Shown: positions 8,479 to 17,804 of the stretch, one piece after another
Numbering within the stretch: position 1 is the first letter of the stretch
Layout: each line of letters opens with the position of its first letter
Origin: Calothrix sp. NIES-4101
GTDB lineage: Bacteria; Cyanobacteriota; Cyanobacteriia; Cyanobacteriales; Nostocaceae
DNA: 64,000 bases
Direction: 5' to 3'
Assembly: GCA_004296455.1 (NCBI GenBank)
Contig: AP018275.1
Span: forward strand, 27,395-91,394
The notes under the pieces: model-generated
Told to the model about the DNA's origin: nothing
Seen by the model: the letters and a program-made list of their open reading frames with translations, nothing else
The model's database searches: none
Program-made: the position numbers and the translations under genes

Positions 8479-8943
8479 TTAATTTTTACTCAAACTTTGC
8501 TGTGGGGTTGTTTCGACTTGGGTACAGTTACCAGTGTTAAGTTGCAGTTCTGGGGGAACCAGCTTAAGTGACATCGAACCACCACAACTCGACTTGAGCA
8601 ATATCCCCATACCAAAAATAGCCAGCAAGGAAATCAGTGCGCCAAAAATCACAGACTTACTGCTTACTATTGCTTTGGCTGTTTCTTCTGCTAAATCTTC
8701 ACGCTCGATGTCGTCTGATTTTTCACTAGTTGAACTAGATTCAATTTCAAATTCTGCTGGATTTTTCATGTTAACTTGGTAGTAATGATTCACTTGAGAT
8801 TCTTCAGATTCAGTCTTTTTCTGGCTGCTCGATAATTCGCAGTTACCAAGTGTGCCATCAGACTTTCTAGAAGAATTATTTCGAGAGCCTGCTTCGTAGC
8901 TACTATCTACTGGCAGGCTTCTTTTGTTGGATTTTGGTTTCAT
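8479..8943 (-). CDS. Hypothetical single-pass membrane protein
   Basis: 154 residues. The first ~95 are polar and Ser/Glu-rich (likely disordered, cytoplasmic), one transmembrane helix follows (VIFGALISLLAIFGMGILL, about residues 97-115) and a ~40-residue tail with two Cys would be periplasmic. The start codon lies 15 bp from the edge of the ISAzo13-like insertion, so its promoter has probably been replaced or separated. No family recognised. Confidence 0.5.
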   Translation of the reverse strand: MKPKSNKRSLPVDSSYEAGSRNNSSRKSDGTLGNCELSSSQKKTESEESQVNHYYQVNMKNPAEFEIESSSTSEKSDDIEREDLAEETAKAIVSSKSVIFGALISLLAIFGMGILLKSSCGGSMSLKLVPPELQLNTGNCTQVETTPQQSLSKN

Positions 8944-8958
8944 TTATTCATGTCCTTA

Positions 8959-10256
8959 GGATCGTGGATTAAATAAGGTGTAATACTGCCAATAATATCA
9001 GTACACTAGAAGGGTAAATTGAGAACTGGTAAATGATGCACCCTTACCCTGGTGAAATTGAAGTTCAAATGCAACGATATTATGAATCGTTGTCGGAGAA
9101 GGATTGCCGCCGATATGCAGCAATTGAAGCAGTAAAATTAGGGTACGGGGGACAGGCATACATCCGTCGCTTGCTGGGATGCCATCACGAAACCTTACAA
9201 TTAGGCTTGCGAGAACTTGAGGACGAAACGGCGCTTGGGCAGGAGAGGATTCGCCAACCCGGAGGTGGACGGAAATCAGCCTTCGAGACAATTGTTGGAT
9301 TAGACGAGGCGTTTTTGCGAGTGTTGGAGAGGCACACAGCAGGTTCGCCGATGGATGAAAGTGTCAAGTGGACCAATCTCAAGCGTCATGAGATTGCAGG
9401 ATTGCTGGGAAATGAAGGAATCGAAGTGAGTGTGACAGTGGTAGACCAGTTGTTGGAGAAATATAACTTTCGTAAACGTAAAGCAGTAAAGACCCTGGCA
9501 ACAGGAGAGAATCAATATCGCAACGAGCAATTTGAGACGATTGACCAACTTAAGCACTCTTATCAAACGGCAGGTAATCCGGTCATGAGTATGGACACCA
9601 AAAAAAAGAATTAATTGGGCAGTTATACCGGGAGGGACAACTATACACTCAAGAAACGATAGAGGTGTTTGACCATGATTGGCCAACGCTTGCGACTGGA
9701 GTTGCCATTCCCCATGGGCTGTACGATATAACAGACAATGTGGGTTATATCCAGATTGGCATCAGCCACGATACCAGTGAATTAGCCTGTGACTCAATTC
9801 GCTACTGGTGGAACACCTATGGTAAGACGCGTTATTCTTTGGCAAATTCAATTTTGCTGTTATGTGATGGTGGCGGTAGCAATAGCTCTCGCTATTACAT
9901 CTTCAAACAGGACTTACAGGCATTAGTTAATGAACTGGGCATCGAAATTCGTATCGCTCATTATCCGCCCTACACCTCCAAGTATAATCCGATTGAGCAT
10001 CGTTTGTTTCCTCATATCTCTCGCGTTTGTCAGGGGATGATTTTTGAGAGTATCCAGACTGTAAAAGACTTAATGGCAAAGGCAACCACTCGCACAGGAC
10101 TCAAAGTTTTTACAACGATTCTCGATAAAACCTATCAAACGGGTCGAAAAGTGGCTGAAGATTTCAAATCAAACATGAAGATTGTTTTTGATGAATTTTT
10201 GCCCCAATGGAATTACACCGCTAAACCAGAATTACACTTTATTTAATCCACGATCC
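8959..10256. mobile_element. ISAzo13-family insertion sequence
   Basis: A 1298-bp IS with inverted ends GGATCGTGGATTAAATAA (left) and its complement at the right, flanked by a 3-bp TTA duplication (8956-8958 and 10257-10259). It encodes one transposase in two frames. The terminal repeats match for about 28 bp with a few differences. Confidence 0.85.
9033..10246 (+). CDS. ISAzo13-family transposase, -1 frameshift at A8G
   Basis: Frame 0 (from 9033) encodes an HTH region (RLLGCHHETLQLGLRELED) and ends soon after SMDTKKK. The -1 frame continues with ELIGQLYREG and carries the second D (LLLCDGGGSNSSRYY) and the E (TSKYNPIEHRLFPHI), so the joined product has the full DDE set. The switch lies on eight A followed by G at 9600-9608, in phase as A-AAA-AAG, a classic -1 slippery heptamer. 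Joined, the SMDTKKKELIG motif of the family is restored, which argues for programmed frameshifting rather than decay. Confidence 0.8.
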
Positions 10257-10259
10257 TTA

Positions 10260-11105
10260 TAGTTATTAGCCTTTGGGTTGGTAGGTATTCGCCACTCATT
10301 AATATTCTTCCTGACTCCTTAAATTGATACTTGAAATGTGAGCAATATGTCCTGCTTAATAGAGTAAGAATATACGTCAACTGGCGGTGGGAAAAAAGGA
10401 TTGCAAAATGTCAGAATATACGCTCTACGGCTATGGGTACTCACTTGGCTGTATAATTAATATTTGTTATGTCTTGGTTATGACATTGGCTGCTTGGCAT
10501 TCTCCTTTGAATCGGGAACTCTTAAATCCCTTCATAGTATGTTTCCGTGCTTGATATTTTTCTACCCGCAATTCCAAAGCTGTTTTAACCTAAGATTGAG
10601 TGACTCTTATCTAACAGTGCCCATCAAGTTTAAATTCGTGACGAACACATTTAGCATCACCCGTTAACTGTAGATTTTGATGATTTGGTGTAAAAATCAC
10701 ATCAAATATTCAACTATTCCCAAAAGCAGAATCATTTTTAGTTACGAGAAACATACGTTTCCCACTTTGCGATCGCCCCATCGCATGATTTATTGCGACT
10801 AATCAAAAAGCAACTATTCCTAGCTAATAATCTCAGATTGCTGAAATTCAAAAACCTACATTTTAATTCTGAGAGAATCCAAAATCATCTAATACTTGAT
10901 AATTATTAATTTTAAATAACAAAAACTCATAAAATATTAATTTATTATTACCTATATTTATTAATAAAATTAATTATAAATCTCATATAACTAGACAAAT
11001 AAAAATTAATATAACTATCTGCCAGACAATCAGTAATCGTACGGTACTAACTTGTGTAATGTATGCCAGACAATAAATCTATAACCACAAGCTAATCTTA
11101 ACTTT
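10260..11105. other. 850-bp non-coding, AT-rich leader region
   Basis: No convincing gene. The first part has mixed composition; 10840-11020 is strongly AT-rich, mostly A/T runs. It ends with two copies of GCCAGACAAT (11021 and 11065) that continue as repeated boxes into the next gene. This is the typical composition of a replication or partition site, or of a complex promoter for the operon starting at 11106. Confidence 0.45.
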
Positions 11106-11367
11106 ATGGCAAACAGAGCAAAAAAGAATCAATCATTGTCGGCAGATAGTCCGGTAGTAAACACAACTACTTCACCAGATAATCTACAATTTACTAACAT
11201 AAATACGGCAGAAAATTCAGTTAATAATAATCAAACTATACCAGATAATCTGGTAGAAAATTGTAGTGTAGTGGCAGACAATTTACTCGACAATACACCA
11301 GATAATCAGCAAATTACACCCGACTGCATACCAGACGATTCACCCGACAGTACGGTGGCAGACAGTC
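11021..11367 (+). repeat. Degenerate CAGATAATC-type boxes, upstream and within the gene start
   Basis: At least nine boxes of the form (C/G)CAGA(T/C)A(A/G)T occur: 11021, 11065, 11142, 11174, 11241, 11274, 11299, 11331 and 11358, at spacings of about 25-75 bp. The first two are upstream of the start codon, the rest encode the PDN/ADN repeats of the protein. Iteron-like arrays next to AT-rich DNA are common at origins and centromeres. Confidence 0.5.
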
Positions 11368-11984
11368 AAAATGTCGATTTTTTTTCAAAAATTCCTATAG
11401 CAAATTTTTTAAAAAAATATGAGATAGGTCGCGATTCGTTGTATGGTCGGATGCGCTATCTACAGATAACGACATACAAGATTAAGAACAAGGCTTATTT
11501 AGATACCGTACAAGCGGCGCACATGGACGGACTACACGAACACATCAAAGCCACCGGACGGATGGAGGGCTACCCGATACCAGAACCAACGGGACCCGTG
11601 GCAGAGGAAACGCAGCCGACAGTAGTTGATGAGTATGACGAGAAACATCACCAGAAACAGCAGACAACAGGTGCGATAACTGTGTCGTCAGAGCAGACAT
11701 TGAGTGCGGCAGAAAGCGAAGCAGTGGCAACTGTACGGCAGCATGAAACATCGCAGATGAATGCGTTGGGAGAACAGGTACTTAAAAATGCCCAGAATAA
11801 AGCTGCGGGGGTATTGATTGCCGAGAATATATTGGCGCAACAGTTTATTGAGAACCCGGAGATGTTGCCAGAGGAATTGAAGGCGCGTATTCAGGAATCG
11901 GCACAAGTTCCTGAAGTTGACCCTTTCGCATACGCCAACGCGCTAGTGAACTTCGCCAAAAAGCCTGGGGTGGTGGCGGCTTAA
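11106..11984 (+). CDS. Putative DNA-binding protein heading the transfer/export operon
   Basis: 292 residues. The first ~90 are low-complexity and contain recurrent PDN/ADN triplets (SPDNLQF, IPDNLVEN, ADNLLDNTPDNQQ). A short folded segment follows (FFSKIPIANFLKKYEIGRDS, then YGRMRYLQITTYKIKNKAYL) that reads like a helix-turn-helix of the DNA-binding, MerR/excisionase sort. The C-terminal third is helical and Gln/Glu-rich. The repeats at DNA level continue upstream of the start, so the sequence may be read both as protein and as binding sites. No family recognised. First gene of a run of overlapping genes to 17592. Confidence 0.55.
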   Translation: MANRAKKNQSLSADSPVVNTTTSPDNLQFTNINTAENSVNNNQTIPDNLVENCSVVADNLLDNTPDNQQITPDCIPDDSPDSTVADSQNVDFFSKIPIANFLKKYEIGRDSLYGRMRYLQITTYKIKNKAYLDTVQAAHMDGLHEHIKATGRMEGYPIPEPTGPVAEETQPTVVDEYDEKHHQKQQTTGAITVSSEQTLSAAESEAVATVRQHETSQMNALGEQVLKNAQNKAAGVLIAENILAQQFIENPEMLPEELKARIQESAQVPEVDPFAYANALVNFAKKPGVVAA

Positions 11985-11995
11985 ATTGGGTAGGA

Positions 11996-13102
11996 ATGGT
12001 GTTGGTGGGTATAGCGATCGCTTTGTTGTTGCTGTTGGTAATGGTGGGGGTTAGTCCGATGTCGGTGGCGATTGCTACCCTACGGGAACCCTGGAAGCAA
12101 ACGTTGTTCCTCCTCGTAATGACAGGGCTGGTTGGCGCAATGACGGGTTTGTTATACGGTCGGGGTTTGGGGTTTAAACGTAGGGCAAATCCAACTGTAC
12201 AAGCATCACAAATGCAACCAACACCAGTACAACTTCAAACAAATGAAGCTCCAACCGTTAGCACTCAAACAGTTAATACTGAAGTTGGGGAATTTAGGTT
12301 ATACCGCCAAACCGAGTTAAACCGGATTACTGCCTCACTCCTAGCATCGGGTTCACTACTAGTTGCTGGTGAAGAAGGTTGTGGTAAATCCGTACTAGCA
12401 AGTGTGGTGGTAGAGAAGCTGCTTTCGGATGGATTTGTGGTGGCACATATTGAACCGACGACACCGAAACAGATGTTGATAGAAATAGCCTATCAACTGG
12501 GGGTAGAAACCCAGAGTTTGGAGGGGAAAGCCTTGAGTGCCGAGCAATTGAAACGAGCGATCGCTAATTATTTGGAGATGAACACGGCGTTTTTGGTAAT
12601 TGATGATGTGCAAGTTTGCGAGGCAAAATTCAGGATGTGGCTGAAGCAGTTGCGTAAACTCAATGTGCCGATGTTGTTGCTGGCGACAAACCCACAGCGC
12701 CATGACATCTTTATTAATATTCCTCGGATTGAATTGCAACCATTACCGGAGTATGCAATTCGGGAACTGATGGAACAAGCAGCGTTGGAAAGGGGGATTA
12801 GTTTAAAACCTGCGGATTTATCGAAGTTACAGGAACGGGCGGGGGGAAATCCCATGTTGGCGATTCGAGCAATTGAGGAGGAATATCTGGGTTTAGAAGT
12901 TGAAGGGGCTGACCATGACAGATATTTTGACATCACACCGTTGATATTGTTGGTGGGGATTGTATTTGTGGTGATGCGGTTTATTGGATTGGGGACGAAT
13001 AACCAAGCTTTGTATATTTTTGGGGGAATTGCGGCGGCTGTATTCTTGGGAGTTGGGCGTTTGCTGTATACCTTACCGCGTGAAAGTCGGAGGATTAAGT
13101 GA
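11996..13102 (+). CDS. Membrane-anchored AAA ATPase
   Basis: 368 residues. Two N-terminal membrane helices (about residues 3-22 and 34-55), a linker, an ATPase domain with Walker A LLVAGEEGCGKSVLAS and Walker B AFLVIDDVQV, then a lid region and two C-terminal membrane helices (LILLVGIVFVVMRFIGLG and IFGGIAAAVFLGVGRLLY). An STAND/ExeA-like ATPase held in the membrane at both ends fits a motor or regulator of a transport machine. It overlaps the next gene by 4 bp. Confidence 0.7.
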   Translation: MVLVGIAIALLLLLVMVGVSPMSVAIATLREPWKQTLFLLVMTGLVGAMTGLLYGRGLGFKRRANPTVQASQMQPTPVQLQTNEAPTVSTQTVNTEVGEFRLYRQTELNRITASLLASGSLLVAGEEGCGKSVLASVVVEKLLSDGFVVAHIEPTTPKQMLIEIAYQLGVETQSLEGKALSAEQLKRAIANYLEMNTAFLVIDDVQVCEAKFRMWLKQLRKLNVPMLLLATNPQRHDIFINIPRIELQPLPEYAIRELMEQAALERGISLKPADLSKLQERAGGNPMLAIRAIEEEYLGLEVEGADHDRYFDITPLILLVGIVFVVMRFIGLGTNNQALYIFGGIAAAVFLGVGRLLYTLPRESRRIK

Positions 13103-14178
13103 TGTTGGGAATATCACATTTACTCATTAGCGGTACGGCGACAAGTTTATTTTTGGGGACAGCCAGCCCCACCATTATTGTTACAGGTGCTGTTGCCGGA
13201 CTATTACCGGATATTGATATCTCGACTTCTCCGGCGGGTCAAGTTTTTCCCTGGGTGAGTCGATATTTAGAGCGAAGAATGCCCCATCGCAGTTGTACCC
13301 ATAGTTTACTGGCATCTTTAATTTTGGCGATCGCATCCTATGGAATGGCATTATTTCACCCTAGTTTGATTAACCTGGTTCACGCCATCAATATTGGTTA
13401 TTTGTTTGGCTGGTTTGCTGATGCTTTTACTCGTGGTGGGGTACAGATGTTCTATCCATCACGGGTAAAGTGTGTATGTCCGGGAAATCGAAATTTGCGG
13501 TTGAGGACGGGGAGTAATGCCGAATATTTTGTGTTGATAGTGTTGATGGCGATTTCTTTGGCAGTATTCAACATTAACAACAGTGGGGGGATGCTGAGGC
13601 AGTTTAACCGCTTAATTGCCAGTTCATCAGGGGTGGAGAGTTTGTATAACGCATCGGGTGCTACCAACTTGATTAAAGCACGGATTCAGGGAGTGCGTGG
13701 GAGCGATCGCTCAAGAGTGGAGGGTGATTTTTTGGTGATTCAGACTCATGGTGCGGGGTTTATTGTCCAATCAGCAAGGGGTGAGATTTATAAAGTTGGC
13801 ACTGAAGCGGGTTCGCAGATTATTAGCGAACGAATTACCGCCGATGTGGGTAAAGCCGCGATTACCACCATTGAACCAGTAGCACTGGAAGAAGAACAAT
13901 TATTAGAAGTTTTGACACCATTTAACCGAGTTGGGGCAATGGTATTTGTCAGTGGTCAGTTGAGTGTTGATGACCCGGAGAGCATCAAACTAACGCCAGA
14001 CCCCTATCAATTTCCCTATATGAGAGCATCGGGTGAATCCGTCAGTCTCGAAGTTGCACCACTCAATCAAGTTATCGAAAAACTTGGAGAACAATTCGCC
14101 ACAGGTAATTTACAAATAAGGATAATCAATGCCGCCCAAACCACTGCCACAAGCAATTTTAAAGCCCAATTTAGCTAA
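13099..14178 (+). CDS. DUF457/YdjM-like membrane protein with C-terminal domain
   Basis: 359 residues. The N-terminal ~150 match the YdjM/DUF457 membrane-bound hydrolase-like family: start HLLISGTA, then GLLPDIDIS (metal-binding Asp pair), the MPHRSCTHSLLAS motif and several membrane helices to about residue 165. The remaining ~190 residues form a soluble beta-rich domain (VEGDFLVIQTHGAGFIVQSA onward), unusual for the family. It overlaps the neighbours by 4 and 50 bp, so it belongs to the same operon. Substrate unknown. Confidence 0.65.
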   Translation: MMLGISHLLISGTATSLFLGTASPTIIVTGAVAGLLPDIDISTSPAGQVFPWVSRYLERRMPHRSCTHSLLASLILAIASYGMALFHPSLINLVHAINIGYLFGWFADAFTRGGVQMFYPSRVKCVCPGNRNLRLRTGSNAEYFVLIVLMAISLAVFNINNSGGMLRQFNRLIASSSGVESLYNASGATNLIKARIQGVRGSDRSRVEGDFLVIQTHGAGFIVQSARGEIYKVGTEAGSQIISERITADVGKAAITTIEPVALEEEQLLEVLTPFNRVGAMVFVSGQLSVDDPESIKLTPDPYQFPYMRASGESVSLEVAPLNQVIEKLGEQFATGNLQIRIINAAQTTATSNFKAQFS

Positions 14179-15403
14179 AAAGGCTAATGCCCAAACATCC
14201 CCAGGAATTTTGTTGGGGGATAATATCACCTGGAACCCCAGCGAATTACCCAATGGTCACGTTGTATTACTGGGGGCATCAGGTAGCGGCAAAACCCAGA
14301 CTCTCAAAGCCTACCCCTGTTAAGGTGTACCAATAATGTACTAGCCAGAAGTCCCATTCTTACGTTCTACCTCTAATCGCAGAACCTAAATTTTTAACGC
14401 AAGCATTATTTTTTGCCTTCAATTTTTAATGGATGCGGTGCTGAAACCCCTATAAATCGTCAGTACAAATGTTCACCTTAACAGGGGTACTCTCAAAGCC
14501 CTAGCCTATGAATTACCGCGATTATTTCCAGAGTTAAAAGTGATTACAGTAGACTTTCATGGTGATTTAGAGTTACCTGGTGAAACCTGTTATCCGCTTG
14601 ATATGGAGAGTCCCCACGGCATTAACCCGCTTGTGGTTGATTTGGACACTAAAGGCGGTGGACCGAATCTACAAGCAATTTCGGTGGCAGCAACATTTAA
14701 AAAAGCCCTGGTATTGGGAGCAAATCAAGAGGGTTTGGTAATTTCTATCCTCAATAGCTGCTATGGAATCAAGGGAATTTTCCAGGATGATTTTCGTACT
14801 TGGACTCGCACACCACCAACATTTGCTGATGTTCGCCAGGAAATTGAAAGTCGAGTTGAGGATGGCTGTAAGGAATCGGTGAAATTACAACTCAAACTGG
14901 CTGCGACATTTCAATATGGCATTTTTGATAAACCCCAACCATCACTAGATGCCCAAATTATTCGCTTTGATTTATCAGCTTTGGGAAAAGTACCGGGATT
15001 ATCAGCCATTGCAACTGAGGCTTTGACCAAACAACTAATGGATACACACCGAATTATGGGAGAGATTGAAGGGAAAACCCCCCGTAGTTTTGTTTTTATT
15101 GATGAGGCTAAGGAAGTCAAAAATTCTCGAAGTATTAAAATCATCCTTGGGGATGGTCGTAAATATGGATTATGTGCAGTATTAGCATCACAAAGAGATG
15201 CAGAGATATCAGAGGAGGCGATCGCTAATTCAAGTACCAAAATTCTCTTGGCAGTAGACCAGAGTGAAGTCAAAAGGGTAGCGAGAAGATTTAGGTTTGC
15301 TGAAAATATTGTCGCATCGCTGCAACCTTTGGAAGCATTGGTGCGTATGGGAACTATAGGGACGAAATGTCAGATTAAACCCTACTATGAACGAGTTGAA
15401 TAA
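14129..15403 (+). pseudogene. TraD/VirD4/HerA-like ATPase, interrupted by a MITE
   Basis: With the 178-bp insertion (14312-14489) and one copy of its 11-bp duplication removed, the frame is continuous from Walker A (HVVLLGASGSGKTQTLKA) through VITVDFHGDLEL to Walker B (SFVFIDEAKEV) and the ASQRD sensor region. It is the compact FtsK/HerA-type core used by conjugation coupling proteins. As it stands the insertion introduces a stop right after Walker A, so the protein is split and most likely inactive. It overlaps the genes on both sides. Confidence 0.75.
14312..14489. mobile_element. 178-bp MITE with 11-bp target duplication
   Basis: Inverted ends TACCCCTGTTAAGGTG / its complement (with a minor difference at the innermost base) enclose 178 bp with no coding capacity. 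CTCTCAAAGCC occurs directly on both sides (14301-14311 and 14490-14500). An 11-bp duplication fits IS4-type transposases, so this is probably a non-autonomous derivative mobilised in trans. Confidence 0.85.
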
Positions 15404-16580
15404 ATTAGCGATATATGGCTGTGTGGGGGTGGCTGTATTGGGGTTAATGATGCCCAAATTGGGTGGTAGGAATAGTACGAATGCAGTGGCTCAAAGCACA
15501 ACTGTAGTAACTCCCCCAACAAATGGCGTAAAGGAGTCAACAAGTAAATCCCAACCCCTACTAAAACTAACTATTACCGTTGATGACCCGTCGCACCTGA
15601 AAATCAAAGAAGGTGAGGAAATTAAGATTGGACAGGTGATTGCGGATAATTCCATTGAACGAGAACGCTTGAGTAAACAGCGTCAATCAGTAGTCTTGCA
15701 AATCAATAATCTCAAATCGAAGCCGATTCCTGCACCAATTAAACCAACTTCAGCACCATCTGTTGCCCCACTACCTCAAGCCCAGTTTGTGGAAGAAGAA
15801 GCGAGTATTGCCCAAGCACGCCTGAAACTACAACAGGCACAATCGATCCTACAATCGCGATCGCCGATGTTGCAAACGGATAATCCAGAAAAACGCGCTG
15901 AAGCTGAAAAGTCGGAAGCTGCACTGCGACAGGCACAAGAGAAAGTTAAAGAACAGGAAGAATTGTTACGTTCAATGCAGGATATGAAGCTGGAAGTACC
16001 CGTAATTCGCCATGAGGAGGCAAAACTGGCTCAATTGCAATCGGAACTTGAGCAGGCACAATCGGCATTAGAAAGGGAACGGGCAAAGCTGAATGCCAGT
16101 GCGGTAATGCAGCAACAGGAATTGCAAAATCTACAAATTGCGGTGCAGTTGGCTGCCTCGGAGTTGAATATGGCTTCATCGCGATTGGAAACGGCTAAAT
16201 CGAACCGCAAGTTATTGGAATATAAAGCCTCAATTGAAGCGGTGCAACGTATTGAGCAGCAAAACCACTCGCAACAATCCTATTCACAACAACAGGCACA
16301 ATATGCTCAACAAATTAGAGATAGGGACTATCAACTAGCTCAACTCAATCTGTCACTGAGTAGTATTGATGACAAACTAGCACTGATTCCGGTAGTGCGA
16401 TCGCCCCGGAATGGGTACATCAGGAGAGTAAAAAACTGGACAGGTAACAATGGCAAATATACAACAGAGGTCACTATTAGCTCTGGTTTTAATCGCAGGG
16501 TTGCAAATATTAGTAGGACAGCAAGCGATCGCCAACTCCCCGCCAAGTCTCTTACCAGTACCAAAACCAGCACCAATTAA
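15387..16580 (+). CDS. HlyD-like membrane-fusion protein
   Basis: Up to 397 residues. An N-terminal membrane anchor (LAIYGCVGVAVLGLMMP), a lipoyl/barrel half (HLKIKEGEEIKIGQVIADN), a long alpha-helical coiled-coil hairpin (about residues 95-315, Gln/Glu/Ala-rich) and the second barrel half (LIPVVRSPRNGYIRRVKNW) give the HlyD/AcrA domain order. The final ~45 residues, Ser/Thr/Arg-rich, lie in the 131-bp overlap with the next gene. It would bridge the inner membrane to the TolC-like partner encoded next. Confidence 0.75.
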   Translation: MNELNKLAIYGCVGVAVLGLMMPKLGGRNSTNAVAQSTTVVTPPTNGVKESTSKSQPLLKLTITVDDPSHLKIKEGEEIKIGQVIADNSIERERLSKQRQSVVLQINNLKSKPIPAPIKPTSAPSVAPLPQAQFVEEEASIAQARLKLQQAQSILQSRSPMLQTDNPEKRAEAEKSEAALRQAQEKVKEQEELLRSMQDMKLEVPVIRHEEAKLAQLQSELEQAQSALERERAKLNASAVMQQQELQNLQIAVQLAASELNMASSRLETAKSNRKLLEYKASIEAVQRIEQQNHSQQSYSQQQAQYAQQIRDRDYQLAQLNLSLSSIDDKLALIPVVRSPRNGYIRRVKNWTGNNGKYTTEVTISSGFNRRVANISRTASDRQLPAKSLTSTKTSTN

Positions 16581-17592
16581 AAACCAAGCTGCCCCTCTGC
16601 CACCACCAAGTACGCAAAAACCTGAAAGTGCAAATACTCAACAAGAGGCAGAAGGCAGAAGCCAGAAAGAAGGGCGGGAGGTTGAGTTTAGCGCCGAGGA
16701 TAGCAGTGAAGTTAAGGATGAGGGGGTAGTCCAAGACAGCAATGGTGGGGATATCGACCCCGAACAAGCCGAACAGGAAGCGGATGCAGCATTACCCAAA
16801 ACTCCCCAAAACCCATTTGAACGTCCCAACATTGATACGCTAATACAAAAACAGTTCAATGATGATATGTGGCGGTTGATGAAAGGAGCTTTACCTTGTT
16901 TGGAAACTTCAGCTAACTGCTTGGAACAATTACAGGTAAAAGCAGTATCGCAATCGCCATTACTCAAAGAACTCGATACCCGAATTGCTGAAGCCAACGA
17001 GAAAATTAATGCAGCTAAAGCACAAAACAAAAAATCGATTCGGCTTGGTGTTCTCACTCCCGCATTGCAATACCTACTTGGACCAACTGTAAATCCTGGG
17101 CAACGTCAACCTGCGGGAACTGGATTAATTGATAATATTGCAGCTGTGATTCGTGGTGATACATCTATACTAAATGGTTTATTACGAGTCATTGGTATTC
17201 CATTATTTGAGGGTAGCCAAGGGGGGAATGCTGATGCTCAAAGGAATGCGATCGCTATTTCGGATTTACAGATAAAGGTGGCGGAATTGCAGAGGGGGAG
17301 GGCAAAATTAGCAGATGAAATCAGGGAAAAAGTTGCAGCAGCATTGATTCGATTTGATGAAGCACGAACTAGTTTTCAGACTTCGCAGGTAGTCGCATCG
17401 AGGGCAACTGACCAATTTAAGGTATTTGAATTGCGGTATACCAGGGGAAATAGTGATACGGAAACTTATTTATCGAGGTTAAATTCGCTAGATAATCAAA
17501 AAGCCCAAACCTATCAAGCTTGGGCAAAGATGCGTAGAAGTTTATTTGAATTAAAGTTATTAGTTTTGAGCGTCAAAGATGCAGAGATTTGA
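16450..17592 (+). CDS. TolC-like outer-membrane/coiled-coil protein
   Basis: 380 residues. Signal peptide (LLALVLIAGLQILVGQQAIA), a Pro/Glu-rich linker, then helices typical of TolC-like proteins: QLQVKAVSQSPLLKELDTRI, and late AISDLQIKVAELQRGRAKLA, KVFELRYTRGNSDTETYLSR and YQAWAKMRRSLFELKLLVLS. It starts 131 bp inside the HlyD-like gene in another frame, with only a weak AGG before the ATG, so translation is probably coupled. A diverged copy of its last 130 residues is at 21298-21690. TolC-like assignment is from helix pattern and gene pair; no beta-barrel is obvious. Confidence 0.6.
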   Translation: MANIQQRSLLALVLIAGLQILVGQQAIANSPPSLLPVPKPAPIKNQAAPLPPPSTQKPESANTQQEAEGRSQKEGREVEFSAEDSSEVKDEGVVQDSNGGDIDPEQAEQEADAALPKTPQNPFERPNIDTLIQKQFNDDMWRLMKGALPCLETSANCLEQLQVKAVSQSPLLKELDTRIAEANEKINAAKAQNKKSIRLGVLTPALQYLLGPTVNPGQRQPAGTGLIDNIAAVIRGDTSILNGLLRVIGIPLFEGSQGGNADAQRNAIAISDLQIKVAELQRGRAKLADEIREKVAAALIRFDEARTSFQTSQVVASRATDQFKVFELRYTRGNSDTETYLSRLNSLDNQKAQTYQAWAKMRRSLFELKLLVLSVKDAEI

Positions 17593-17594
17593 TT

Positions 17595-17804
17595 TCAAGC
17601 AACTTCTACATATTCACATAAAGTTGTAGGTTTAGGAATTGTTAAACCATCTTCACGCAAACCTTCTAAATGAAAATCGATAGCTTCTTTAATCTGCTGC
17701 TCAACCTCTGGAATTGTTAAACCAGTAGCGATACATCCGGGTAAATCTGGAACATAAGCTGAATAATTACTTTCTGCTTTTTCAATAATAATTGCATAAC
17801 GCAT
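17595..17804 (-). CDS. hicB: HicB-family antitoxin
   Basis: 69 residues with the HicB pattern: MRYAIIIEKAESNYSAYVPD, then LPGCIATGLTIPEVEQQIKE and AIDFHLEGLREDG. The partial RNase-H-like fold binds and neutralises HicA. It lacks a separate C-terminal DNA-binding domain, as in many short HicB. It begins exactly where the HicA gene ends (1-bp overlap), and converges on the TolC-like gene with 2 bp between stops. Confidence 0.88.
   Translation of the reverse strand: MRYAIIIEKAESNYSAYVPDLPGCIATGLTIPEVEQQIKEAIDFHLEGLREDGLTIPKPTTLCEYVEVA

Noticed and set aside
10464..10667. 67-codon open frame in the non-coding region
   Set aside because: Low-complexity hydrophobic/Phe/Ser sequence, no ribosome-binding site, no family features.
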